Positions 1-8,723 are shown, numbered from the stretch's first letter. The stretch: DNA of 64,000 bases from Frigidibacter sp. RF13 (GCF_026626305.1 NZ_JAPNUE010000003.1:62001-126000); one strand, 5' to 3'. Translations and numbers: made by a program. Notes: generated by a model from the letters alone, not told the origin.

Positions 1-1
1 G

Positions 2-184
2 GCCAAGGCGGAACTGGATGGCAAACTTGTCTCGCTTGGCGCCCAGATCGGCGAGCCCCTGAACGAATTGCGCAGCGCTTTCGCCAGTACCGCGACCGAT
101 ATGCCGGGGGGCGTGACAGTCAGCCGCCTGCCGCAGATCGGCGCACCTGCCGGGGCGAACGGCGCGAAATTCCTCAAACCCTGA
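2..184 (+). CDS. C-terminal end of an unidentified protein (5' end outside window)
   Basis: An open frame enters from the left edge and stops with TGA at 182-184, giving 60 C-terminal residues. The tail is rich in Ala, Gly and Leu, starts in a helix-like stretch and ends in GAKFLKP. I recognise no domain in it. It reads toward the small heat-shock gene with a gap of about 150 bases, so it is probably a separate unit. Coding is supported by codon bias and the uninterrupted frame; function is unknown. Confidence 0.6.
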   Translation, partial: AKAELDGKLVSLGAQIGEPLNELRSAFASTATDMPGGVTVSRLPQIGAPAGANGAKFLKP

Positions 185-332
185 GGAACTGGATGCCGCC
201 CTTCCGAAGCTCTTGAAAGCCTGACGCAGGCTTCCCAGATGGAGGGGGCCGGGATGCCGCGTGCGGGCCCGGCGCCCAACCTGTCCGCGCCCATACGGGG
301 CGGACCCTGACCATCGCTTGAAGAGGATGACC

Positions 333-797
333 ATGCGTACCTATGATTTTGCCCCGCTTTACCGCGCGACCGTTGGTTTCGACCGGATCGCCGATCTGAT
401 GGACCGGGTGCTGAGTGCCGACGTGGCCCAACCCGCCTATCCGCCCTACAATATCGAGAAGACCGACGAGAATGCCTATCGCATCTCGATCGCCGTCGCG
501 GGCTTTGCCGCTGACGAACTCTCGGTCGAGGTGAAGGACGGCGCGCTGACCGTCGCCGCCCGCAAGGCTGCTGATGAGACCCCGCGCACCTATCTGCATC
601 GCGGCATCGCGACCCGCGCTTTCGAGCGCCGCTTTGCGCTTGCCGATCATGTGCGCGTCTCGGGCGCGACCCATGCCGACGGCATGCTGCATATCGACCT
701 CGTCCGCGAAGTGCCCGAGGCTCTGAAGCCGCGCCGGATCGAGATCGCCAAGGGCGACACGGTCGAGGCAAAGGCGCTGGAGACGATCGAGGCCTGA
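333..797 (+). CDS. Small heat-shock protein, Hsp20/IbpA type
   Basis: A 154-residue small heat-shock chaperone that would hold unfolding proteins in the cytoplasm for later refolding by Hsp70/ClpB. The alpha-crystallin domain spans roughly residues 37-125. It begins with the IbpA-like YPPYNIEK stretch, and the GALTVAARK core strand follows. An I-x-I type motif (RRIEIAKG) lies near the C-terminus, where this family docks between dimers. Two ATG codons are close together (327 and 333). The GAGG at 323-326 sits at proper distance only from 333, so that start is chosen. A strong hairpin terminator follows the stop. Confidence in the family is high; client range cannot be read from sequence. Confidence 0.93.
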   Translation: MRTYDFAPLYRATVGFDRIADLMDRVLSADVAQPAYPPYNIEKTDENAYRISIAVAGFAADELSVEVKDGALTVAARKAADETPRTYLHRGIATRAFERRFALADHVRVSGATHADGMLHIDLVREVPEALKPRRIEIAKGDTVEAKALETIEA

Positions 798-816
798 ACA
801 TTGGGCCATCCGTTTG

Positions 817-849
817 ATGGCGCCCCAGCCCGGGGCGCCATTTTCATTT
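817..849 (+). terminator. Rho-independent terminator after the hsp20 gene
   Basis: A 10-bp perfect stem (817-826 with 832-841) closes a 5-base loop and is followed by a T-rich run TTTCATTT. It lies 20 bases after the stop of the heat-shock gene, in the right orientation for it. Confidence 0.85.
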
Positions 850-896
850 CGCTGTCCCCATCCTAATCTCGCGCATCCCAACGCGAGGAGATTGCC

Positions 897-1427
897 ATGA
901 CCGCCCCCCGTCCGGACTGCATCGCCCATTGGCAGGAAATCGAGGAAGGCGAGGCCTGGTCCTATTCCGGTGACGATGAAAAGATGACGCTCGGGGCCGC
1001 CTTCGGGCGACACTTCGGGCTGATGCGGATCGGCATCCATCACGAGCGCCTGCCGCCCGGGCACCGCAGCTCCTACCCCCACGCTGAAAGCGCCGAGGAG
1101 GAGTTTGTCTATGTCATCGAGGGCGCGCCCGACGCCTGGATCGACGGGCATCTGCACCGGCTTCAACCCGGCGATGCGGTGGGTTTCCCGGCCGGGACCG
1201 GCCTCTGCCATACGTTCATCAACAATACCGACAGCGATGTCCGGCTACTGGTGGTGGGCGAGACGACTAAGGCTGAGAACCGCATCTACTACGCGGTGAA
1301 CCCCGAGCGGCGTGCAAAGCGCGACGACTGGTGGGACGATATTCCCGTGCGCGAGATGGGCGATCATGATGGCCTCAGCGACCGGGTGCGCGACTGGCGG
1401 GCGGGCAGGCGACCGACGCAGGACTGA
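897..1427 (+). CDS. Cupin domain protein
   Basis: A 176-residue single-domain cupin, preceded by a clear GAGGAG ribosome site. The first cupin motif is around residues 55-80 (PGHRSSYPHAES then EEEFVYVIEG). The second is around residues 92-110 (LQPGDAVGFPAGTGLCHTF). The first motif has histidine and glutamate metal ligands, so metal binding is plausible. The C-terminal 45 residues (RIYYAVNPERR and WWDDIP) extend past the barrel, as in sugar-phosphate-isomerase-like or oxalate-type cupins often annotated only as 'cupin'. It is not in an operon with the next, opposite gene. Substrate unknown. Confidence 0.85.
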   Translation: MTAPRPDCIAHWQEIEEGEAWSYSGDDEKMTLGAAFGRHFGLMRIGIHHERLPPGHRSSYPHAESAEEEFVYVIEGAPDAWIDGHLHRLQPGDAVGFPAGTGLCHTFINNTDSDVRLLVVGETTKAENRIYYAVNPERRAKRDDWWDDIPVREMGDHDGLSDRVRDWRAGRRPTQD

Positions 1428-1435
1428 CGGCCACC

Positions 1436-1915
1436 TCAGTGCAGGGGCGGGCCGACGATTTCGATATGATGCTCGGCGCAGATGCGGGTCAGCTCGGCCT
1501 TCATCGCTTCAGTCGGCACCGTCGATTCGGGCAGGGTGGCCGCGGCGGCCTTGCGGGCGACCTTGCGCACCATATTTTCGAAATCCGAGCCGCTGGTGAT
1601 CGCCAGGAAGTGCGCGCCCTCGGCGCTTTCGACGCGGAAACTGTGCGGCTTGCCCTTGGGCGCCATTGCCGTGCTGCCCGCGTCAAGGAAATGGTCCTTG
1701 CCGTCGATAAAGACGCGAAGCCGCCCCTTCAGCACGACGAAGACTTCGTCTTCGCTATGATGGATGTGCAGGGGCGGACTGTCGCCGTGCGCGGCCCATT
1801 GTTCGACCACCGAGATCCGGTCCTCGCCGTCGCGGGCGGAGACGGGAATGGCCAGAAGGTTATTGAGAAACCAGAAGAGTTCCATCCGGCTTGCCGGGTC
1901 TGAGAGCGCATTCAT
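1436..1915 (-). CDS. Cupin domain protein, divergent from a LysR regulator
   Basis: A 159-residue protein with a cupin barrel: PPLHIHHSEDEVFVVLKG supplies the HxH...E metal motif around residues 47-65, and MAPKGKPHSFRVES the second motif around 85-98. The C-terminal tail is helical and charged. It is transcribed away from the LysR-type regulator at 2023, with about 107 bases between starts, the usual arrangement for a LysR-controlled target. Small cupins of this kind are often quercetinase-like or unassigned dioxygenases; the sequence does not settle the substrate. The 3' end faces the 897-1427 cupin. Confidence 0.85.
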   Translation of the reverse strand: MNALSDPASRMELFWFLNNLLAIPVSARDGEDRISVVEQWAAHGDSPPLHIHHSEDEVFVVLKGRLRVFIDGKDHFLDAGSTAMAPKGKPHSFRVESAEGAHFLAITSGSDFENMVRKVARKAAAATLPESTVPTEAMKAELTRICAEHHIEIVGPPLH

Positions 1916-1995
1916 GGCGGGTTTCCTTGGTTTTCATGCGGGTTGCACCGCGGAATGGTTGAAAGTTAGCGGAATGCAGTTCATCAATGAAATTG

Positions 1996-2009
1996 TGAAT
2001 TCATATTCA
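1996..2009. promoter_or_regulatory. Possible LysR-type operator (TGAAT-N4-ATTCA)
   Basis: TGAAT at 1996-2000 and ATTCA at 2005-2009 form an inverted repeat in the AT-rich gap between the divergent cupin and LysR genes, 14 bases before the regulator start. LysR proteins commonly autoregulate from such a site. The assignment is inference. Confidence 0.4.
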
Positions 2010-2022
2010 ACTCATCCATGCC

Positions 2023-2970
2023 ATGGATATAAACGGCCTCGACCTGAACCTGATCCGCGTCTTTGACGCCCTCTGGCAGGAACGCAGCGTGACCCGCGCG
2101 GGCGCGCGCGTGGGCCTCAGCCAGCCCGCCGTCAGCGCGGCCCTGACACGGCTGCGCCATGCGCTCGGCGATCAGCTTTTCATCCGCAGCGGCAATGCGA
2201 TGGTACCCACGCCCCGCGCCGGGGAACTGGCGCCGCGCGCCCGGGCGGCGCTGGAAGAAATCGGGCGGATGCTCGCCCCCGGCCCGGCCTTCGACCCGGG
2301 CGCGCTGGAGCGGACCTTCACCTTCCTTACCTCGGATTTCTTCTCGATGATGCTGATGCCGGATCTGGCCGAACGGTTGCGCCGGGACGCGCCAAGGGTG
2401 CGGATCCGGGTGCTGGACAGTTCGCTTGGCGATGTCGCCCGCATCCTGCGCGACGATCTGGCCGACATGGCGCTGGAACGGCCGATCGACCTGCCGGAGG
2501 GGGTAGAGAAACAGCCGCTTTTCCGCTCGCCCTTCGTCATGGTCACGGCGCGCAAGGATCCGGCCGTGGCGCATCTGACCGAGGGCGAGGAAATGCCGCT
2601 CGATACGTTCTGCGCACTGGGCCATGCGCTGCGCTCGCTAGACGGCACGATGACCGGGCAGGTGGATGCGGCCCTCGCGACCCATGGGCTTGCGCGCCGG
2701 GTGACACTGGCGCTGCCGCATTTCCAGGCCGTCGCGCTCGCGGTCGCGCAGGGCGGGATGACAGCCGCCCTGCCGGTGCAGTTCGCGCGATTGGTGCGGG
2801 GACCGATGAACCTTTCGATCTTCCTGCCGCCGGTGCCGATCCCGGCGCCCGACATCAGCATCTATTGGCACGCCCGGCACGGAAAGGATGCGGCGCATCG
2901 CTGGATGCGCCGCATGGTCAGTGATCTCTGCGAAAGCCTTGGCTTCAGCGATACGGCGCTCGGCCCCTAG
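2023..2970 (+). CDS. LysR-family transcriptional regulator
   Basis: A 315-residue LysR regulator. The N-terminal winged helix-turn-helix (about residues 5-64) reads LDLNLIRVFDALWQERSVTRAG then LSQPAVSAALTRLRHALGDQLFIR, which is canonical. The rest is the effector-binding periplasmic-like fold. Spelling of the HTH (NLIRVFDAL) is like the NodD/PcpR branch. It is divergent from the cupin at 1436-1915, which is its likely target. Its stop overlaps the 3' end of the convergent VWA gene by four bases. No strong Shine-Dalgarno precedes the ATG at 2023; another ATG at 2018 is out of frame. Confidence 0.93.
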   Translation: MDINGLDLNLIRVFDALWQERSVTRAGARVGLSQPAVSAALTRLRHALGDQLFIRSGNAMVPTPRAGELAPRARAALEEIGRMLAPGPAFDPGALERTFTFLTSDFFSMMLMPDLAERLRRDAPRVRIRVLDSSLGDVARILRDDLADMALERPIDLPEGVEKQPLFRSPFVMVTARKDPAVAHLTEGEEMPLDTFCALGHALRSLDGTMTGQVDAALATHGLARRVTLALPHFQAVALAVAQGGMTAALPVQFARLVRGPMNLSIFLPPVPIPAPDISIYWHARHGKDAAHRWMRRMVSDLCESLGFSDTALGP

Positions 2971-5057
2971 CGGGCGAGGCTTTTTGCCAGCCGCATCACC
3001 TGCACGGCCTCTGCCCGGTAGCCATAGGGGTCGGTGCCCTTGGCGCCACTCGCGAGCGCGATGGCCTCATCCCAGCCCCAGTCGCCCAGATACTTCGGCT
3101 CGGACAGAAGCTGGCCCATACCGGCGATGGCTGCGGCGAAGCGGGCATCCTCGTCGGCCTCGCCCGGGGTGGGCGGGATTGGCTGTTCGATGAGTTTCGA
3201 CACGGTCTGACCGGGTTCCTTGTAGCGCAGCTTCAGGAAGCCCAGTTCCGCGATATCGCCGCTCAATTCGGGCGGCGCGCCATAGCGCAGCGGATCGGAC
3301 AGCCGGGCGGGTGAGCCGACCGGCGTCACTTCATAAAGGGCCGTCACCTGCAGCCCTGCGCCGATCTCGCCCGCATCGACCTTGTCATTGTTGAAATCCT
3401 CGCGGGCGAGCGCGCGGGTCTCGTAGCCGATCAGCCGGTATTCCGCGACGGCGGCGGGGTTGAACTCCACCTGCACCTTCACATCGTCGGCGATGGGGAA
3501 GAGCGCCCCGGTCAGCTGGTCGACCAGCACCTTCTGCGCCTCGGTCAGCGTGTCGATGTAGGAAGCCGTGCCGTTGCCGTTCTGGGCGAGCGACTGCATG
3601 GTGGCATCATCCAGATTGCCGCGCCCGAAGCCGAGGACGGACAGGTAGGTGCCGCCCGCGCGTTTCTTCGCGACATAGGCCTCCAGCCCCTCGGGGTCGG
3701 ACACACCCACGTTGAAATCGCCGTCAGTGGCCAGAAGGATGCGCTTCACGCGCCCCTCGCCCTCCATGCTGTCAGCGGTCTGATAGGCCAGTTCCAGCCC
3801 CTCGGCCCCGGCGGTTGACCCACCCGCGCTCAGCCGCCCGAGCGCTGCCTCGATCTTCGCCCGGTCCTTCGCCGCGGTCGGTTCCAGCACCAGCCCGGCG
3901 GATCCGGCATAGGTGACGATCGCCACGCGGTCCTCGGGGCGAAGCTGGCCCAGCATCAGTTTGAACGACTGGATCAGCAGCGGCAGCTTGTTCGCATCCT
4001 CCATCGATCCCGACGTGTCGATCAGGAAGACGAGGTCCAGCGCCGGGCGGTCCTCGACGGCGGGCAGGCGGCCCTGCAGGCCGATACGCAGAAGCTGGGT
4101 GTCCTTGTTCCAGGGGGTCTCAAACAGGCTGACCGTGGTGCGGAAGGGCGCGCCTTCTGCATCAGGAGAAGGGTAGGAATAGGGGAAATAATTCACCATC
4201 TCCTCGACCCGCACGGCCTCGGGGGGCGGCAGATAGCCGCTCGTCACCGACGAGCGGACCACCGCCCAGGATGCGGTATCGACATCGGTCGAGAAGGTAG
4301 AAACCGGTTCTTCGGCCACGATCTTCACCGGGTTCGGCGTATCGTTCGAGAAGGTCTCGGTGTTCGGCTCGCGAGAGGGCGCCGCGTCGTCGGAAAGCGC
4401 ATTTCCGACCGGCGCGACCTCAAGATAGGCCGTCATGTCGCTTGGCGCCGCTTCGGCTGACTTCGCCATTCGCGCAAGACCATCGACCTGCGCATCGACC
4501 GCCATCTCGCCTTCCGCGACGATGGCCGATTCTTCCTGCGCCAATTCGATCGGCGCCTGCGGAGTTGCTAGCGGAACCTCCACTTCGACGGCAGGCGCGT
4601 CGGTCGCGGTGACGGCGGTTTGCCGCACTCGGTCGTCCGTTGGCGCAGGCGCGACCTGCGGCTCTGCCGCATCCGCAGCCGATTGGATCGATTGTGGCTG
4701 TTCCGCAGTGGGCGTCCGTCCCCCGTCCTCTACACCAGGTCGCTGCCAGATACCCGGCTGGGTGATGACGACACCCACGCAGATCGCGGCAACCGAGGCG
4801 GTGGCGGCGAGCATCGGGCGGGAGGTGAGTTTGGATAGCATCTCGCGTACTCCTGTCGGGAACCCCGCCCTTTGCGGGCGGTCCGACATGGGACGCGGGT
4901 CATCGGTCGATCCTTGGCGGGATGTTTCCGTCAGCGTTTCGGCATGGGCGTCGAACGCCGCCATCGCGCGCGCAAGCGCGGCGGCTTTCGTTGCCGAATC
5001 GGGCGCGGGGGGCGCGGCTTTCAGCGCGCGCTTCAGATCGTCGAGTTCGTCGGTCAT
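2967..5057 (-). CDS. Membrane-anchored VWA (YfbK-like) protein, possible anti-sigma factor
   Basis: A 696-residue protein with three parts. Residues 1-80 are charged, helical and cytoplasmic. Residues 81-100 are one membrane helix. The rest would be periplasmic: a low-complexity linker to about 235, then the VWA_N-like region, a von Willebrand A domain and a C-terminal DUF3520-like part. The MIDAS metal site is intact (DTSGSM at 347-352, with GGSTAG and LLATDGD later). The start at 5057 overlaps the stop of the sigma factor gene (ATGA), so the two are translated together. The N-terminal part resembles an anti-sigma segment in size and place, though no zinc-binding HxxxCxxC was seen. An in-frame extension to 6098 is rejected. 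Confidence 0.85.
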   Translation of the reverse strand: MTDELDDLKRALKAAPPAPDSATKAAALARAMAAFDAHAETLTETSRQGSTDDPRPMSDRPQRAGFPTGVREMLSKLTSRPMLAATASVAAICVGVVITQPGIWQRPGVEDGGRTPTAEQPQSIQSAADAAEPQVAPAPTDDRVRQTAVTATDAPAVEVEVPLATPQAPIELAQEESAIVAEGEMAVDAQVDGLARMAKSAEAAPSDMTAYLEVAPVGNALSDDAAPSREPNTETFSNDTPNPVKIVAEEPVSTFSTDVDTASWAVVRSSVTSGYLPPPEAVRVEEMVNYFPYSYPSPDAEGAPFRTTVSLFETPWNKDTQLLRIGLQGRLPAVEDRPALDLVFLIDTSGSMEDANKLPLLIQSFKLMLGQLRPEDRVAIVTYAGSAGLVLEPTAAKDRAKIEAALGRLSAGGSTAGAEGLELAYQTADSMEGEGRVKRILLATDGDFNVGVSDPEGLEAYVAKKRAGGTYLSVLGFGRGNLDDATMQSLAQNGNGTASYIDTLTEAQKVLVDQLTGALFPIADDVKVQVEFNPAAVAEYRLIGYETRALAREDFNNDKVDAGEIGAGLQVTALYEVTPVGSPARLSDPLRYGAPPELSGDIAELGFLKLRYKEPGQTVSKLIEQPIPPTPGEADEDARFAAAIAGMGQLLSEPKYLGDWGWDEAIALASGAKGTDPYGYRAEAVQVMRLAKSLAR

Positions 5058-5608
5058 AACATGCCCTCCGCGCGCGCCATCGCGCGCAGGCGTTTCTTCA
5101 CTTCGCTCATCCGCCAGGCAACGGTGCCTTCCGAGACGCCCAGCACTTCGGCCGCGTCGGCCTGGCTCAGTTCCTCGCCCAAGGTCAGCGCCACCGTGTC
5201 GCGCAATTCCGGCGTCAGGCTCTGCATCGCGGCGGCGAGCCAGTCCTGCGCCTCGGCGGCCTCGGCCATCGTGGCTTGCCGCGCAATCTCCCAGTCGCCC
5301 CAGCCATCGCCCGCCTTCGCTCGCGTTGCCGCTCGGCGGCGCCGGTCGTGAGCGGCATTCACCGTGACCCGGTAAAGCCAGGTGGTGAAGCGCGCGCTGC
5401 GGCGGTAGCTTTCCAGCTTCGCGGGCAGCGCGAGGCAGATATCCTGTGTCAGGTCTTCTGCCTCGGCCCGCTGCCCGGTCAGGCGGAAGGCGAGGCCGAA
5501 GATCCGGTCGTAATGCCGCCCGAGGAGCACCGCGAATGCGTCGCGGTCCCCCATCGCGGCGGCCTGCGCCAAGGTTTCGTCGCTCGTGTCCATCAGCATG
5601 ACATTCAT
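5054..5608 (-). CDS. ECF-type RNA polymerase sigma factor
   Basis: A 184-residue group IV sigma factor with only regions 2 and 4. Region 2 (about 22-90) contains YDRIFGLAFRLTG and AEAEDLTQDICLAL, the core-binding and -10 recognition part. Region 4 (about 118-172) contains LTPELRDTVALTL and the HTH ADAAEVLGVSEGTVAWRMSEVKKRL. It is coupled by a 4-base overlap to the VWA protein, which is the best candidate for its negative regulator. It is divergent from the transglutaminase-like gene with about 145 bases between. The first ATG (5608) has no obvious ribosome site; ATGs at 5599 and 5593 are alternatives. Confidence 0.92.
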   Translation of the reverse strand: MNVMLMDTSDETLAQAAAMGDRDAFAVLLGRHYDRIFGLAFRLTGQRAEAEDLTQDICLALPAKLESYRRSARFTTWLYRVTVNAAHDRRRRAATRAKAGDGWGDWEIARQATMAEAAEAQDWLAAAMQSLTPELRDTVALTLGEELSQADAAEVLGVSEGTVAWRMSEVKKRLRAMARAEGML

Positions 5609-5753
5609 TTGACGTGTGACAGAGCCGTAACCTTGGCTGCGGGCAAAGAAAAGTCTGAAGAGGAAAGCGGCGCCGTCGGCAAACTCCCTCGGGGGTTGCG
5701 CGGGCGCGGGCGATGCGCTGAGATGCGGCAGGGTTCAGGGACGGCAGGTGGCA

Positions 5754-7685
5754 ATGCGGCTGATGTGGATGGTGTGTCTGGCGTTTGTCACGCCGTTGGC
5801 CGCATTTGCAGGCGACTATGGCAAGGCCCCGGCGCCGCCCTGGGTCGAGGAGACCGAGGTGCCGCCGATGACCGATGCCTTGCGCGCGGCCTCCTACGGC
5901 GGCATTGCCTATCTGATGGACGATACGCAGTCGGCCTATGAGGGCGAGGTCAAGATCAGCTACGGCCGCTATGTGATGCAGGTGACCGACCGGGCGGGGC
6001 TGGAGCGGGCGGGAACGGTCCAGTACGATTTCGACCCGAACTTCGAAAGCCTGCGGCTTGTCCATCTCGACGTGCGGCGCGGCGATGAGGTGATCCATTA
6101 CGCGGACCGGGTGAAGGAAGAAGTCTTTCGACGCGAGACGCGGCTAGATGCGGGCATCATCGACGGGCAACTGACGGTTCACTGGCAAATACCCGACCTG
6201 CGGGTTGGCGATGTGGTCGACTATGCGGTCTATTTCCGGCGTGACGCGCTTTTCGACGGGGCAAATCGCAGCGGCGGCTCGAGGATGGAATTCGGAGTGC
6301 CGGTCGGGCTTGTGCATCATTCGGTCCTCTGGCCGCGCGCTTGGCCCTTCCATCAGGCGCCTGTGCCCGACCGGGTCGAACACAGCGAAACCGATCTCGG
6401 TTCGGTCAAGCGGTTCGACTGGTGGCGCAAGGGTCACATGCCCTTCCCCGACGAGGCGCTTACACCCGTCGAGGACGTGCGCGAGGCGGAGGTGTCCTAC
6501 GGTGCCTGGGGCGACTGGCAGCCGCTGAATGAGGCGCTCTCGCCCTATTACGACAAGGAATATGACCTTCCCGAAAGCTGGTTGGCGAAGCTCGACGCGA
6601 TCAGGGCCAAGCATTCCAGCCGGGAACTGCAGGCAACGGCGGCACTGCGACTGGTGCAGGATGAAATCCGCTATGTCGGGATCGAGGTCGGCGTCGGCGG
6701 CTATTTCGCCCGAGCGCCGGCGGAGGTGGTCGCGGCCGGCTTCGGCGACTGCAAGGACAAGTCACTTCTTCTAGTCACCTCGCTGCGCGCCCTTGGCATA
6801 GATGCGGATGTCGCGCTGACCGATCTTGACGAAGGATACCGCCTCGCCAACGCAGTGCCTGCGATCCGGGCCTTCGACCACATGATCGCCCGCGTCCGGA
6901 TCGGCATGCAGACTTTCTGGGTCGACCCGACCGCCACGCATGAGGCTGGTCGGCTGAGGTTCGCCGTGACGCCGGATTATGGCTATGCGCTACCGATCGG
7001 CCATGGCGGCTCCGAAGGATTGCAGCCGGTTGCGCCCCTGCAGGAACAGGGCTGGCTGGTTGACAGTAGCGAGACTTTCGAGTTCGGCCTTCTCGGCGTC
7101 TATCTGACCGTCGAGGACGCATTCCTTGGCGAGGCGGCAAACGGGCAGCGCCGTCGCTGGGCGGAAGAGCCCGCCCTGGTCAATGCCAAGGCCTATCTCG
7201 ACTTTTATGCGTCTGTCTATCCAGGGATCAGGGAGCTTACGCCTCCGAAGCTCCAGGACGATGCCGAGCAGAACGAAATCAAGATCCGGGCGGGTTACTT
7301 CATTCCCCGCAACGAAGTGTTCCTCGGCGAGCTTGGCGACGATTTTCCGTTCTTCGCCGAAAACTGGGGCAAACGCCTTGTCGTGGCCTTGTCCGGCACG
7401 CGCGAGACGCCACTTCTGCTGGGCTCCGCAATGAAAGAGACGAAGAAGGTCATCGTGATCAATGCGCCGCTAGACTTCCTGCCGCCGGAGTCGGTGGCGA
7501 TCAACAATGACGGGTTCTTCTTCTCCTTCTCTGGATATGCGCCTGAGCCCGGACGCATGGAGCTGAGCTGGAGTTTCCGGACCAAGGGTCGCAAGGTGCC
7601 TGCCGACAAGGTCCGTTCAGTCGTGGCAGATGCGCGCCGGATTTCCGACGCGACCTACTGGAGCTGGGACATGACGCCGGAGTGA
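5754..7685 (+). CDS. Exported DUF3857/transglutaminase-like protein
   Basis: A 643-residue protein with a signal peptide (MRLMWMVCLAFVTPLAAFAG). An N-terminal DUF3857 beta domain (about 45-230) is followed by a transglutaminase-like core. The thiol is Cys333 in GFGDCKDKS, the histidine lies in AFDHMIARV about 45 residues on, and an Asp follows in FWVDPTA, so the Cys-His-Asp triad is complete. Such proteins act in the periplasm, probably as peptidases or amide-bond enzymes on envelope components; substrate unknown. A GTG six bases upstream (5748) is possible, but the ATG at 5754 fits the GCAGGTGG ribosome site better. Being divergent from the ECF sigma gene, it may be in its regulon. Confidence 0.87.
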   Translation: MRLMWMVCLAFVTPLAAFAGDYGKAPAPPWVEETEVPPMTDALRAASYGGIAYLMDDTQSAYEGEVKISYGRYVMQVTDRAGLERAGTVQYDFDPNFESLRLVHLDVRRGDEVIHYADRVKEEVFRRETRLDAGIIDGQLTVHWQIPDLRVGDVVDYAVYFRRDALFDGANRSGGSRMEFGVPVGLVHHSVLWPRAWPFHQAPVPDRVEHSETDLGSVKRFDWWRKGHMPFPDEALTPVEDVREAEVSYGAWGDWQPLNEALSPYYDKEYDLPESWLAKLDAIRAKHSSRELQATAALRLVQDEIRYVGIEVGVGGYFARAPAEVVAAGFGDCKDKSLLLVTSLRALGIDADVALTDLDEGYRLANAVPAIRAFDHMIARVRIGMQTFWVDPTATHEAGRLRFAVTPDYGYALPIGHGGSEGLQPVAPLQEQGWLVDSSETFEFGLLGVYLTVEDAFLGEAANGQRRRWAEEPALVNAKAYLDFYASVYPGIRELTPPKLQDDAEQNEIKIRAGYFIPRNEVFLGELGDDFPFFAENWGKRLVVALSGTRETPLLLGSAMKETKKVIVINAPLDFLPPESVAINNDGFFFSFSGYAPEPGRMELSWSFRTKGRKVPADKVRSVVADARRISDATYWSWDMTPE

Positions 7686-7687
7686 TC

Positions 7688-8677
7688 CTACCTGACCCGG
7701 ATGCCTGCAGAGAAATCGATATCCTGCGGCAAGGTCTGGGCACGGGCGGTGATGGTGGCGGGCGCCGCCGCGATGGCGGGGTCGAGATAGCCGAGATCGG
7801 CAAGATATTCCGGCAGGAGCCCGGTCTTCAGAAGACGGATGTCGAGCGGCACATCCTCTTTGAACGCGCCGACCGTGCGGTAGACCGTCGAGGCGCAGTT
7901 GCTGGTCACCGTATTGTAGAAGGCTGGTCTCGCGGCCAGCCGGTTGCCGAGGTCGAGGTAGGAGAGGAAGAGCTGCCGCCGCCCCTCGGCGCCGATCGTC
8001 AGCGGATAGAGGCTGACTGTTTCCCCACGGTAGTTGGTGCGCAGCTTGACGATATCCTCTTCGTCCGCCGCGATCAGAACCAGTTCGAACTGGCGGAAGA
8101 AACCGCCGAGCGTGCTGAACTTCTCGCCCATTTCCTTGCGGATCTCGACCGAGAAGGTGACATGCTCGCCATCCTCGAACCCGAAGCTGACCAGCAGATG
8201 GGCGATGTCGGGGCTGTCCCAGACCGAAGTCAGCATATCGACCGAGGCGAGTTTCGACAGGTCATAGCTGCGGCTTTCCCAGACTTCGGTGGCCGCATCC
8301 TCGGAGGTCCAGCGGAAATTGCGCACATTGGTCAGGGTTACCCGGTCGCCGTCGATCTCGGCGGTAACGCCATGGGCCACATCCGGAGCCCAGGTGCGGT
8401 CGTCGCACGGGATGATCGTCTGGTACCAGAGGCCCGCGATCAGCGTGACCATGACCAGCATTGCCCAAGCGGCGCGGCGGGCGAGAAGGCGCAGAAGGGC
8501 TGCACTCAGTGCCGCCGCGGCCAGAAGCGCCTCTGCTAGATAGAGCGCAGGGCCCGAGACATGCACCGTCAGCGCGGTCGCAGTCAGTCCCGCGACAAGG
8601 GCGAGGGTCAGGAAGAAGGCCGAACGGCCAAGAAATCGTCCGATACGGCGGATAAGGCTGGGGCGCGATTGGGTCAT
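7688..8677 (-). CDS. DUF4105 (Lnb-like) membrane protein
   Basis: A 329-residue inner-membrane protein. Three hydrophobic segments lie in the first 105 residues (SAFFLTLALVAG, LYLAEALLAAAAL, WAMLVMVTLIAGLWY). A periplasmic DUF4105 domain follows, with the family's DVAHGVT, NVRNFRW and FYNTVTSNCAST stretches. The last holds the conserved Asn-Cys of this thiol-hydrolase-like fold, distantly related to the lipoprotein N-acyltransferase Lnb. The start at 8677 is preferred over 8698 because GGAG lies 9-12 bases before it. It is convergent with the transglutaminase-like gene with two bases between stops. Function in this organism is unproved. Confidence 0.82.
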   Translation of the reverse strand: MTQSRPSLIRRIGRFLGRSAFFLTLALVAGLTATALTVHVSGPALYLAEALLAAAALSAALLRLLARRAAWAMLVMVTLIAGLWYQTIIPCDDRTWAPDVAHGVTAEIDGDRVTLTNVRNFRWTSEDAATEVWESRSYDLSKLASVDMLTSVWDSPDIAHLLVSFGFEDGEHVTFSVEIRKEMGEKFSTLGGFFRQFELVLIAADEEDIVKLRTNYRGETVSLYPLTIGAEGRRQLFLSYLDLGNRLAARPAFYNTVTSNCASTVYRTVGAFKEDVPLDIRLLKTGLLPEYLADLGYLDPAIAAAPATITARAQTLPQDIDFSAGIRVR

Positions 8678-8699
8678 AGTCCTGTTCTCCGACGGCAAA

Positions 8700-8723
8700 G
8701 GCGCCGGGGCAAGCCCCGGCGCC
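8700..8723 (-). terminator. Hairpin between the yiaA-like gene and the DUF4105 gene
   Basis: A perfect 11-bp GC-only stem (8700-8710 with 8713-8723) around a 2-base loop, 8 bases after the stop of the YiaA-like gene and 23 bases before the DUF4105 start. There is no T-run on the minus strand, so it could be a terminator, an attenuator or an mRNA-stabilising hairpin. Confidence 0.6.

Noticed and set aside
5058..6098. N-terminal extension of the VWA gene to 6098
   Set aside because: It would overlap the sigma factor and the transglutaminase-like gene in other frames; the extension has antisense composition, and ATGA coupling sets the start at 5057.
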